From assembly GCA_964563535.1 (NCBI GenBank), contig CAZLXP010000002.1, positions 1-64,000 on the forward strand: a stretch of 64,000 bases of DNA, in the 5' to 3' direction. Below the pieces are notes generated by a model that was not told the origin of the DNA, did not search any database, and saw only the letters and a list, made by a program, of their open reading frames with translations. Below, piece by piece: positions 1-8,318 of the stretch. Within the stretch, counting starts at the first letter, position 1. Each line of letters begins with the position of its first letter. This DNA comes from WVWN01 sp964563535 (GTDB lineage Bacteria; RBG-13-66-14; B26-G2; WVWN01). The translations under genes were made by a program, and so were the position numbers.

Positions 1-160
1 TTCAGGCGGTTACATCGCCAATTTAAAGCATTTTGTAACTATATAGGCCGCTAAGTACGGCGATTGCCGGGGCCGGTCGGGCATACAAATCGTCCGGGCG
101 CGACGAAAGAACGTCCGGCGAGCGGGGTACTCGTAGGCCGGTGGCCTAGCCGTGGCGCGG

Positions 161-1225
161 TCAGAGCCACTTCTTTCTTCTGAAATACGTCAACATCAAT
201 ACGATTATGCCCACTATCACTAACCATAAGGCGGGATAGCCCCAACGCCAACCGAGCTCGGGCATGTATTGGAAATTCATACCGTAGATTCCGGCGACGA
301 AGGTGAGCGGTATGAATAACGTCGCGATAATGGTGAGGACTTTTATAACCTCGTTCATCTTGTTGCTTACGGTGGAGAGGTAGAGGTCCAACATTCCGGC
401 GAGGACGTCGCGGTACGTCTCCACGCCGTCTATGACCTGGATCGTATGGTCGTAAACGTCTTTGAGGAATATGCCCGTGGACTCCCGCACGAGCTTCGAG
501 TCGCCCCTTATCAAGCCGTTGACGACCTCTCTCAGCGGCCAGACGGACTTGCGCAGGATTATCATTTCCTGTTTTAAATCGTGGATCTGGTGCAGCGTCT
601 CGGGCCTGGGGTTCGCGACCAGGTCTTCTTCGAGAGAGGCGACTTTTTCGCCGATTTGCTCGAGTATGACGAAGTAGTTGTCCACGACCGCGTCTATCAA
701 GGCGTACGCGAGGTAATCCGCCCCCATCTTGCGGATGCGGCTTTCCGGAATTCTGATCCTATCCCGGACGGTGTCGAAGACGTCTCCTCCGTTTTCCTGA
801 AAAGATAAAACGTAGTTCGGGCCGAGGACCAGGCCGACGTGTTCGGTATTTACCTCGCCGGTGTCCGCGTCGTAGGTCAACATTTTGAGGATTATAAAGA
901 GGTATTCGCCGAAATCTTCCGTTTTGGGCCTTTGGTCCGTATTGGCTATACCCTCCAAAACCAGCGGGTGAAGGTTGAAGCATTTCCCGATATCCTCGAG
1001 GAGGTCGAGCTGGTGGATGCCGTCGACGTTGACCCAGGTTACGGTAGGTTCATCTTTAAACGGAAGACATTCCGCGGCCGACGCCATAACCTCTTCTCGG
1101 CAATGAACCTCGTCGTAGTCAATAATCGTAATCTTGACCTTCTCGTCCCGGCCTGGGGCGACTGGTACCAGCGTCCCGGGAGGGAGGCCGGCTTTTTGCG
1201 CCATTTTTTTGAAAAAACGAACCAT
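161..1225 (-). CDS. corA: CorA-family magnesium/cobalt channel
   Basis: This is a 354-residue inner-membrane divalent cation channel that imports Mg2+ (also Co2+ or Ni2+) as a pentamer. The N-terminal two thirds is the soluble alpha/beta and long-helix domain. The C-terminus has two membrane helices (about residues 290-312 and 325-347), with the family signature GMNF just after the first and a basic tail RRKKW. The length is normal for the family. It starts at an ATG preceded by a GGTGATCC ribosome-binding site. It stands alone: the next gene upstream on this strand is 266 bases away, and that gap contains an AT-rich stretch (about 1380-1490) but no promoter I can defend. Family assignment is secure; ion preference is not visible. 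Confidence 0.95.
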   Translation of the reverse strand: MVRFFKKMAQKAGLPPGTLVPVAPGRDEKVKITIIDYDEVHCREEVMASAAECLPFKDEPTVTWVNVDGIHQLDLLEDIGKCFNLHPLVLEGIANTDQRPKTEDFGEYLFIILKMLTYDADTGEVNTEHVGLVLGPNYVLSFQENGGDVFDTVRDRIRIPESRIRKMGADYLAYALIDAVVDNYFVILEQIGEKVASLEEDLVANPRPETLHQIHDLKQEMIILRKSVWPLREVVNGLIRGDSKLVRESTGIFLKDVYDHTIQVIDGVETYRDVLAGMLDLYLSTVSNKMNEVIKVLTIIATLFIPLTFVAGIYGMNFQYMPELGWRWGYPALWLVIVGIIVLMLTYFRRKKWL

Positions 1226-1491
1226 CGCGGATCACCCCGTACTTGATTATGGAAAAAGTCGTAATCGTTAATTACTTTCGCGCTGCCGTGGCATTAACGG
1301 CGCCGGGCGGTACCGTCCTTGCGCCTTTATGCTAACGCGCCCCCGCGTCACCCTTATCCGTTCGAGTTGAAGGGTAGGGAAGGGTCGACACCTTTTCTCA
1401 TTTTTTTTTAGTCGTATAAATCGATACGAATGAGGTATTTCCATAATCGGACGTGATAAATACTATTAACAACTAACTATTTTTTTATAAC

Positions 1492-1950
1492 TTAAACGTC
1501 GCTATATCGCCTTTTCCTATAATATGAAACCTCGCCGAATCGTTCGTAACCCAATCCCTCGAAGAACGCTTTTGAAACGTCGTTACAATCTTCGATAAAA
1601 CACGCGAATATTTCGATGCCCGACGCCGCGAGCCGCCGTTCGACTTCGGCAACGAGTTGCGCGCCGACGCGGTGCCGCCTATAGGCCGGCAATACCGCGA
1701 GGCGGTTTACCCAGCCTTTCCGGTTATCGTGCGTCCCGAGTACGGCGCCGACGATTCCGGCGTCGACTTCGGCCACGAGGTATGCGGCGGTGGGTTGGCG
1801 GAGCTGGCGCGCAATCGCTTCGCGCGTATCGCGCCCCTTCGGTTTGTACGGCAGGCCCGCGGCGCGCCAAAGCGTCACCAGCGCGTCGTAGTCTTCGGCG
1901 CGCATATTTCGTATGACTACCGCGCGGCGGTCGTTTTTTCTTTTTCGCAC
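1492..1950 (-). CDS. GNAT-family N-acetyltransferase
   Basis: This 152-residue protein has the GNAT fold: an N-terminal RNMRAEDYDAL strand-helix, a central WVNRLAVLPAYRRHRVG segment that matches motif A (the acetyl-CoA pyrophosphate loop, R/Q-x-x-G-x-G/A type, here RRHRVGAQL), and a C-terminal KAFFEGLGYER motif B. It transfers an acetyl group from acetyl-CoA to an amine, but the substrate cannot be read from sequence. It is a single gene. The N-terminal MRKRKNDRR is basic, and the true start could be an internal ATG a few codons later. Confidence 0.85.
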   Translation of the reverse strand: MRKRKNDRRAVVIRNMRAEDYDALVTLWRAAGLPYKPKGRDTREAIARQLRQPTAAYLVAEVDAGIVGAVLGTHDNRKGWVNRLAVLPAYRRHRVGAQLVAEVERRLAASGIEIFACFIEDCNDVSKAFFEGLGYERFGEVSYYRKRRYSDV

Positions 1951-1991
1951 GGCGAAATTACTTTGGGACGTGTTGTTCTAATTGCGGGTTT

Positions 1992-2020
1992 GGCACGGGG
2001 GAGCTTCGCTCCCCCGTGCC
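1992..2020. repeat. Perfect 13-bp inverted repeat (strong hairpin)
   Basis: Arms 1992-2004 and 2008-2020 are perfectly complementary around a three-base TTC loop. It lies 11 bases beyond the stop of the minus-strand DUF378 gene and 42 bases before the GNAT start. There is no T-run on either side, so it is not a textbook intrinsic terminator. It may still stop transcription or protect the DUF378 mRNA 3' end. Confidence 0.6.
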
Positions 2021-2030
2021 GCGTTCGGCG

Positions 2031-2237
2031 TTACTTCTTGCGGAGCGTCGCCGCTATGATTATCATATATATAGCGGCCAAACCGACGAGGATGTAAATA
2101 ATGCGGGCGATGATATATACACCGCCGAATATCTTGTCGATGAGGTTGAAGCTGAATAGTCCGACCAGGCCCCAGTTCAAGCCTCCGATTATAACTAGAA
2201 TCAGTGCGATCCAATCCAGCACGCTTAGGTTTTTCAT
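2031..2237 (-). CDS. DUF378 family small membrane protein
   Basis: This 68-residue protein is almost entirely two hydrophobic helices (about residues 6-28 and 38-62) separated by a short FNLIDKIFGG loop. The GGLNWGLVGLF segment near residue 18 is the hallmark of the DUF378 family. The function of the family is unknown; members are small inner-membrane proteins. The start is supported by an AGGAGGTG ribosome-binding site a few bases upstream. It is a single gene followed by a strong hairpin. Confidence 0.88.
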   Translation of the reverse strand: MKNLSVLDWIALILVIIGGLNWGLVGLFSFNLIDKIFGGVYIIARIIYILVGLAAIYMIIIAATLRKK

Positions 2238-2792
2238 TCTTTCACCTCCTTAGGTCGCTGGATTTTAACTACGGACGGCTGAACTTATAGGAAGGCGCGG
2301 CGCCTTCGACGGTAGCGGTGCCCCGTTACTATACGCGAAATCGCCCGGTTTTTAATATATGATATTCCGGCCCCGAAAGGCCGCTTCGGCCGCCCCGTAC
2401 TTGAGCCGAAACCCGGTTTCGAGCGGCCCCCTCGGAACGACTTGTTCGCTTACTAAAAGTTGTGAATCGGCTATCTTGGCGTATAAGGCCCCCCGCGCGA
2501 CCGCCGGTACCGGCACTAATACCGCCTCTTCAACGCCCATTCCATAATACGCTAAAAATCTCAATTTTTCAACGGCTTAGGGGCACATAAATCGTGTACG
2601 GCCGCTATACGGGTGTTTTCGTTGAAAAACTTAATCGCGTCGGTTTCGTCGTCGCAGCGGGTCCAAGAAAACCGGCGGCGGTTAGTGCCTCGAGCCGCGG
2701 CCTATGAATCCCGTATCCCCTGTAATTATGGCCTACGCGTCCGGCGCCCTTACCGACGGTCGTTCCGCCGCGACTCAGCCGCCTTAGATTTC
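2238..2792. other. 555-base stretch without a convincing gene
   Basis: The only candidate is a minus-strand reading frame at 2352-2540 (about 62 codons from an ATG at 2540, or 70 from a TTG at 2564). It has a plausible mix of residues but no ribosome-binding site and no family I recognise, and the opposite strand is also open there. I treat it as doubtful. The rest (2565-2792) shows no repeat, tRNA or promoter I can support. Confidence 0.4.
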
Positions 2793-3293
2793 CTAAGCGT
2801 TTAGCTTAAGGATTGCGACGTTAAGGGCCGCGGCTAAGCTAACCCATAGGATATAGGGGACGAGTAAATAAGCGGCCGCCTTGGAGACGCGGGAAAACGT
2901 TAGTATCGTAACCGCTATCGCGAACCACAGCGCGATGATTTCAATGAAGGCGAGGAACGGCGAGCTATAACCGAAGAAGAGCACGGACCATAAGACGTTT
3001 AATAATAATTGGACGCCGAAAAAAATTAACGCCGTTTTTACGCCCCTAACCCTTAATCCCTTGTCCCAAACCAGAAATGCCGCGACGCCCATTAATAAGT
3101 AGAGCGTAATCCACACCGGCGAGAATACCCAGTTGGGCGGCGTGAAACCCGGTTTCTGCAGCCCGGCGTACCACGTCGGAATAGAGGGCGTCGTAAATAA
3201 CGAACCTATGAAACCGGCCAATTGGCACACGACCACCGTCGTGATTAATTTAGCCGCTTTTTTTAAAAACATATTTATCCTCGTGGGCTTCAT
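2793..3293 (-). CDS. tspO: TspO/MBR family tryptophan-rich sensory protein
   Basis: This 166-residue polytopic membrane protein has five predicted helices. The loop TTPSIPTWYAGLQKPGFTPPNWVFSPVW is characteristic of TspO (the peripheral benzodiazepine receptor family), including the W-Y-x-x-L-x-K-P-x-x-x-P-P pattern; a further conserved block is LNVLWSVLFF. TspO proteins bind porphyrins and respond to stress or light and oxygen; the role in this organism cannot be inferred. The first residues MKPTRINMFLKKAAKL include a second possible start (ATG at 3272). It is a lone gene. Confidence 0.92.
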   Translation of the reverse strand: MKPTRINMFLKKAAKLITTVVVCQLAGFIGSLFTTPSIPTWYAGLQKPGFTPPNWVFSPVWITLYLLMGVAAFLVWDKGLRVRGVKTALIFFGVQLLLNVLWSVLFFGYSSPFLAFIEIIALWFAIAVTILTFSRVSKAAAYLLVPYILWVSLAAALNVAILKLNA

Positions 3294-3769
3294 TTAATAC
3301 GGAGGGTTTTCACGGACTCGGCTTTTGTTCGTTGCGCCGCTTATTCCTTCTTTCGGTCCTTCATATTACCCGGTAAATGTCGTCGCCGGCGGCGAAGGTC
3401 CCGAATGACTGCGTCATAAACCTAGATTCGCGAAATAAGTTTAGCGGTGTCGGATTGCCAGGCCCCAAGTAACTCGTGCATAACGGCGCCGTTTTCCTGC
3501 TCCCATCCCGTTATACTCGCGGAACGCGGGGACCTTTTAGTTCCTGCGTTAGCGTATACGGATTTAACGTCGGCGGCCAACAGGAATGCCGCACGAAGCT
3601 ACGGGTATCGTTTCGGGCGAAACCCGAGCCGCGGTTATATTATCCCTAGCAGCCTTTTTTATCAATACTAAAGAGTTTGGTAATTTCCGGGATATGGCGT
3701 AGGAGCGTCGAGTAAGAAAATACCGGGCCTTTGCGTTAATTGTGCCCCCAGTGCCCCCACGATTATTTA
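3294..3769. other. Intergenic stretch, nothing recognised
   Basis: About 475 bases between the divergently placed tspO and rpsA genes. Short open frames exist on both strands but have no ribosome-binding sites or recognisable products. AT content rises towards the rpsA promoter at the right end. I see no tRNA, repeat or riboswitch-like architecture. Confidence 0.4.
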
Positions 3770-3799
3770 TTGACAATTTATTAATATACATGTTATAAT
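3770..3799 (+). promoter_or_regulatory. Sigma70-type promoter of rpsA
   Basis: Perfect -35 TTGACA (3770-3775) and -10 TATAAT (3794-3799) are separated by 18 bases, with a TG extension (3791-3792) before the -10. The predicted start of transcription is near 3806, giving a leader of about 55 bases to the ATG at 3862. The leader holds a small hairpin (GAGGG/CCCTC arms, about 3811-3830). Confidence 0.85.
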
Positions 3800-3861
3800 T
3801 TCGGCTAAATGAGGGGTTCCCGAAACCCTCGACTGCTATAAACGAGAGGAAGATAAGATTA

Positions 3862-6232
3862 ATGGTAGAAAAAGGCGCTTTATCACCTAGACCCCATTAT
3901 ACCGGAGAAGGTCGTGCCCGCGGGAAATCCCGCGGCGAACACCGCATGGAACCGGTGCTCGAAGACGCCGAAGCCTTCGACGCGGACGAGTTCAAGGAAC
4001 AAGCGGGATTATACGAAGAGTCGTTCCGTGATATAGAGGAGAACGAGATCGTCGCCGGAACGGTCGTGGCCGTTACCGACGACGAAGTGTTGGTGGACAT
4101 CGGCTACAAATCCGAGGGGACCATAAGCCTCAGCGAATTCGCCGAAGAGGGGTCGGTAGCGGTCGGCGACAAGGTGGAAGTCTACCTCGAGAAGAAAGAG
4201 GACCAGGACGGCGTTATCGTCCTTTCCAAGGAGAAGGCGGATTTCTATCGCGCGTGGGACCAGGTCCGCGACGTCTACGAAACGGGCGGCGACATAGAGG
4301 GTAAAATCGTAAACCGGGTCCGCGGGGGTTTCATCGTGGACATCGGCGTCAAAGCCTTTCTCCCGGCGTCGCAGTTGGACCTCAGGCCGGTGCGCGATTT
4401 CGAGCCGTATATTGGCGAGAGTTTCCGCATGAAAATAATCAAGGTCAACAAACGTCGCCGCAATATCGTTCTGTCTCGTAAGGCTTTGCTGTTGGAGGAG
4501 CGCGAGGAAAAGAAGAAGCGGTTGCTCGAGACCATCGAGGTCGGCGCAGTGTTAGAAGGCGAAGTTAAAAATATTACCGACTTCGGCGCCTTCGTGGACC
4601 TCGACGGCCTTGACGGCTTATTGCACATTACCGACCTCTCCCGCGGCCGCGTAAATCACCCCTCGGAAGTGGTTTCGGTGGGTCAACGCTTGCGGGTCCT
4701 GGTTACCGATTTCACCCCCGAGACGGGCCGGGTGTCGTTAAGTCTCAAGGAGTTGGAGGACGACCCTTGGGAAACGGTGGCGGAACGGTACCGGGAGGCC
4801 GACCGGGTCGTGGGCAAGGTTGTGTCGATCGTCGATTACGGCGCGTTCGTCGAGCTCGAGCCCGGGGTTGAAGGTTTGGTCCACGTATCGGAAATGTCCT
4901 GGACCCAACGCGTTAAACACCCTTCTAAAATTTTATCGGTCGGCGACGAGATCGGCGTGGTCATACTCAAAATCGACGAACACAACAGGCGCATATCGCT
5001 GGGGCTGCGCCAGACGATGCCCAACCCCTGGGATACGATAGAGGAGCGTTATCCCCCGGGTAGTAGAATCAAGGGTGTCGCCAAGAATATTACCGAGTTC
5101 GGCGTATTCGTAGAATTAGAAGACGGCATAGACGGCTTGATTCATATATCCGACATATCGTGGGCGAAGCGCGTGCGTCATCCCTCGGAAGTTTTCCAGA
5201 AAGGCGAAACCATAGAGGCCGCGGTCCTGACGATCGACTCGGTAAACCGTCGCATATCGCTCGGCGTAAAACAACTCGAGCGCGACCCGTGGGCTAACGT
5301 CCAGGAAAAATACCCGGTGGGCGAATATGTGGAAGGCGACGTCATACGGGTCACGCCGTACGGCGCCATAGTGAAACTGGAAGACGATATCGAAGGCCTG
5401 CTCCATATTTCCGAAATCGCGGGTCGGCGGATTAACCGCGTCAACGACGTTCTGGAGCCGGGCGACCGCGTCAAGGTTAAAATTATCAATATTTCGCCCA
5501 AAGACCGTCGCATTAACCTTAGCCTGTGGCAATACCAGAACGAGACGGGCGATAAGGGCATAATAAAGGGGGCGGGGCTGGCTACGTTAGCCGCGGAGGA
5601 AGCGAAGGCCGAAGAAGCGGCCGCGGCCATGAAAGAATGCGAAAAAGAATCAACCTCACGCAAAGACAAGGGGAAGGAAACCGAGGCCCGGGGGAAAAAG
5701 GCGCCCGCCCCGGACGAAGATGAAGAAGAGGTTTTGAACCGGGCCGGCGGCGCTGAGGGCGCCGACGCCGCGAAGACGGGGCCAGAGGCCGAGGCCGCAG
5801 CGGATAGGNNNNNNNNNNNNNNNNNNNNNNNNNNNNNNNNNNNNNNNNNNNNNNNNNNNNNNNNNNNNNNNNNNNNNNNNNNNNNNNNNNNNNNNNNNNN
5901 NNNNNNNNGAAGAAGTGGCTCCGGAGGCCGCGGCGGCTGGGGAAGAAGCGGCTCCGGAGGCCGAGGCCGCGGCGGCTGGGGAAGAAGCGGCTCCGGAGGC
6001 CGCGGCGGCTGGGGAAGAAGTGGCTCTGGAGGCCGCGGCGGCTGGGGAAGAAGTGGCTCCGGAGGCCGCGGCGGCTGGGGAAGAAGCGGCTCCGGAGGCC
6101 GCGGCCGGCGAGATAGCAGAAGAAGAGGCCGGGGACCCCGAGGAAAGTGCGGCGCCGGCCGATGTAGAAGCAGCGGAAGACGCCGGGACGACCGGCGAAC
6201 TACCGACCGAAGAGCAAGCGAAAGATACGTAG
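3862..6232 (+). CDS. rpsA: 30S ribosomal protein S1 (six S1 domains, repeat tail broken by a gap)
   Basis: S1 recruits mRNA to the 30S subunit. Six S1 RNA-binding domains follow one another (about residues 55-120, 140-205, 225-295, 312-382, 400-470, 485-555); the later ones carry the typical FGAFVxL...GLxHxS pattern. This matches full-length S1. After domain six comes an Ala/Glu/Lys-rich acidic tail. The tail is interrupted by 100 N (5809-5908) and resumes in a different frame as an EE[A/V]APEAAAAG repeat ending at TAG 6230-6232. The frame change is only an effect of the arbitrary gap length. The start is uncertain: ATG 3862 has an AGAGGA site 11 bases upstream, while ATG 3946 (MEPVLEDAEAF) fits S1 N-termini better. 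The region between them (28 codons) looks non-protein-like and holds a perfect 7-bp hairpin (3918-3924/3929-3935). Confidence 0.93.
5809..5908. other. Assembly gap (100 N) inside rpsA tail
   Basis: Exactly 100 N, the usual placeholder for a gap of unknown size. Coding sequence on both sides is Ala/Glu-rich, and the right side is a 33-bp tandem repeat, so the gap probably reflects repeat collapse. Confidence 0.95.
5909..6109 (+). repeat. 33-bp tandem repeat encoding an 11-residue acidic unit
   Basis: About six copies of a 33-base unit encode EE[A/V]A[P/L]EAAAAG in the rpsA frame. Copy two has a 6-base insertion (extra GA-rich dipeptide) and the last copy is truncated. Differences are mostly the A/V codon switch and one P to L change. 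The array starts at the gap edge, so the true copy number is unknown. Confidence 0.9.
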
Positions 6233-6251
6233 AAATAAAAGTACGGGTAAT

Positions 6252-6280
6252 GGCGGCGGCTTCGTTTGGGGCCGCCTTTT
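6252..6280 (+). terminator. Likely rho-independent terminator after rpsA
   Basis: The GGCGGC arm (6252-6257 or 6255-6260) pairs with GCCGCC (6271-6276), followed by TTTT and more T-rich sequence. It lies 20 bases after the rpsA stop and before der. Confidence 0.65.
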
Positions 6281-6297
6281 AACTTTAAAGATGCCCC

Positions 6298-7653
6298 GTG
6301 CCCGGCAGCGAGAACCTTAAGCGGGTGATATTGCTCGGGCGGCCCAACGTCGGTAAATCTACCCTTTTCAATAGACTTATCGGCCGCGGCGTCGCTATGA
6401 CCGACGCCGAGCCTCACACCACGCGCGATATACTCGCGGCGCGGTGTCGGTTTGGCGACGCGGCCTTCGAGTTAGTGGATGCGGCGGGGTTCTTGATATT
6501 CCCCGACGACACGCTTGAGCAAAGTATAAAAAGGGGCCTCGACGCCGCGGCGGCTTCCGCCGACGCAGTCGTCTTGATGTTCGACGGTCGCGAGGGCTTG
6601 TTGCCGCTGGACCGCGAATTAACCCACTTCGTACGACGCTTAAGGAAACCGGTCGTCCCGGTCGTCAATAAAATCGACTCGCCGTCCTTGGTGGCCGGTG
6701 TTGCCGAATTTTACGAACTCGGCTTAGGCCGCGACCCTCTACCCCTAAGCGCCGCCAACGGCTACAATTGCGGCGAACTCCTTGAAGCCGTGGTCGAAGA
6801 ACTCGGCTTGCCGGCGGATAGCGGCGAGGCGGCGCGGGACGAAGGTTTGCGCGTCGCCATCGTAGGGAGGCCGAACGTAGGGAAATCGTCGGTCTTGAAC
6901 CGCCTCGCGGGTACCGAGAGAGTCGTCGTCCACGAAAGCCCCGGTACTACCCGCGACGCCGTCGACGTCGAAATTATTTCCGAAGGCCTAAAATTCGTAT
7001 TCGTAGATACCGCGGGAATTCGTCGTAGGACTCGCGCCAAGGGAAGGCTCGAGCGGTGGAGCCTGGGAAAGTCGCTGGGGGCAATAAAAAGGGCGTCGGT
7101 GGTAGTGCTTGTCCTCGACGGCGCCGAGGGCCCGACCGCGCAGGACGCCAAAATCGCGGCTTTCGCCGACCGCCACGGCCGGGGCCTGATCTTATTTTTA
7201 AATAAAACCGACCTTTGGGGAAACGGGAGCGCCGCCGATTTCCGGGCAAAGAGTCTGGTAGACGTTCGCGCCGGTTTGAACTTCGCCTCGTACGCGCCTT
7301 TGCTTATGGGGTCGGCGCTCGCCGGGTTCGATACGCGGATGTTATACGGTTCGATATGCGAAGTCGACGAGAGCCGCAAGGCCCGCGTCGGGACTGGGGA
7401 ATTAAACCGCTTCTTGCGCGAGGTCTTGGCAAGGGCTAATTTTCGGGTCGGCGAGAAAGAAATCCATCTCCTGTACGCCGTCCAGGCCGCGGTCGAGCCG
7501 CCGACGTTCCACTTGTTCCTCAACCTGTCTCAGGAGCCCCCCTTAGCCCTTCAACGCTTTGTGGAGAACCGTCTACGCGAGGCGTTCGTTTTTATCGGGA
7601 CCCCTATCCGATTCGTGTTTCGCTTGCGCGGGAGGAGGGGGAATAAAAAATAG
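6298..7653 (+). CDS. der: Ribosome-assembly GTPase Der (EngA)
   Basis: Der has two tandem GTPase domains and a C-terminal KH-like domain and acts in 50S subunit maturation. Both P-loops read GRPNVGKS[T/S] (about residues 14-22 and 190-198). The second domain has DTAG and NKTD; the first has DAAG in place of the usual DTAG, then NKID. The C-terminal 80 residues fit the KH-like domain (ending FRLRGRRGNKK). At 451 residues it is a normal size. The start is a GTG at 6298; the nearby ATG at 6291 is out of frame. It is probably transcribed separately from rpsA, given the hairpin between them, and is followed 35 bases later by plsY. Confidence 0.95.
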   Translation: MPGSENLKRVILLGRPNVGKSTLFNRLIGRGVAMTDAEPHTTRDILAARCRFGDAAFELVDAAGFLIFPDDTLEQSIKRGLDAAAASADAVVLMFDGREGLLPLDRELTHFVRRLRKPVVPVVNKIDSPSLVAGVAEFYELGLGRDPLPLSAANGYNCGELLEAVVEELGLPADSGEAARDEGLRVAIVGRPNVGKSSVLNRLAGTERVVVHESPGTTRDAVDVEIISEGLKFVFVDTAGIRRRTRAKGRLERWSLGKSLGAIKRASVVVLVLDGAEGPTAQDAKIAAFADRHGRGLILFLNKTDLWGNGSAADFRAKSLVDVRAGLNFASYAPLLMGSALAGFDTRMLYGSICEVDESRKARVGTGELNRFLREVLARANFRVGEKEIHLLYAVQAAVEPPTFHLFLNLSQEPPLALQRFVENRLREAFVFIGTPIRFVFRLRGRRGNKK

Positions 7654-7688
7654 TTGTCGCCGACCGAGGGCGATGTTATTTTGGAACG

Positions 7689-8318
7689 ATGACGTTTTTA
7701 ACTTACGCGGGCGTATTGTTGGTTTCGTTTATCGTAGGCGCGTTGCCTTTCTCCTGGTTTTTGGGGAAGCTCGCGGGCTTCGACTTACGGCGGGCAGGCT
7801 CGGGCAATCCCGGCGCCACTAACCTTTACCGTACCGCCGGGGCGCGCTGGGGCGTCCCCGGGCTTCTCCTCGACGTCGCGAAAGGGGCCGCGCCCGCGGC
7901 GTTAGCGCTGTGGGTTTTCCCGCACCTGACGGCTGCGGGCATTTTGGCTGCGGCGGCGGCCATAGCGGGCCATATATGGACTCCCTTCCTCGGTTTCCGC
8001 GGCGGGAAAGGCGTCGCGACGGCCGCGGGAGGATTCCTGGTACTTAACCCGTTATTGGTCGGGATCGCCTTCGCCGTTTTCCTCGTCGTCGTCGCGGCGA
8101 CGCGGTACGTTTCGTTGGGCTCGTTGAGCGGAGCGGTAGCCGTCGTCATCGCGTCGTTCGCCATACCCCTTGTAATGCGCCGCGCCGTCGACTCGTATTT
8201 CGTCGCCTTTTCCGCCGTTTGTGGCGCGGCGATAATCTTCGCCCATCGCAAGAATATTTCCCGCCTTTTGACGGGGGCCGAGGGTAAATTGGGAGGCCCG
8301 AAAAAAGATGGCGCCTGA
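7689..8318 (+). CDS. plsY: Glycerol-3-phosphate acyltransferase PlsY
   Basis: PlsY transfers an acyl group from acyl-phosphate to glycerol 3-phosphate, the first step of phospholipid synthesis, in the inner membrane. The 209-residue protein is mostly membrane helices and carries the three PlsY motifs: SGNPGATN near residue 38, GHIWTPFLGFRGGKGVAT near residue 93, and the C-terminal HRKNISRLLTG. It overlaps gpsA by 11 bases. This is a logical pairing, since GpsA makes the glycerol 3-phosphate substrate. An alternative start is not needed. Confidence 0.96.
   Translation: MTFLTYAGVLLVSFIVGALPFSWFLGKLAGFDLRRAGSGNPGATNLYRTAGARWGVPGLLLDVAKGAAPAALALWVFPHLTAAGILAAAAAIAGHIWTPFLGFRGGKGVATAAGGFLVLNPLLVGIAFAVFLVVVAATRYVSLGSLSGAVAVVIASFAIPLVMRRAVDSYFVAFSAVCGAAIIFAHRKNISRLLTGAEGKLGGPKKDGA

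Noticed and set aside
5909..6282. RSGSGGRGGWG-repeat reading as the true end of S1
   Set aside because: The acidic EEAAPEAAAAG frame matches the tail composition before the gap and ends soon after the array; the gap length is arbitrary, so frame continuity across N means nothing.
5656..6417. Long open frame on the minus strand across the rpsA tail and gap
   Set aside because: It is an effect of GC-rich repeats (Ala/Ser/Gly-rich product) and runs through N bases; rpsA on the plus strand explains the region.
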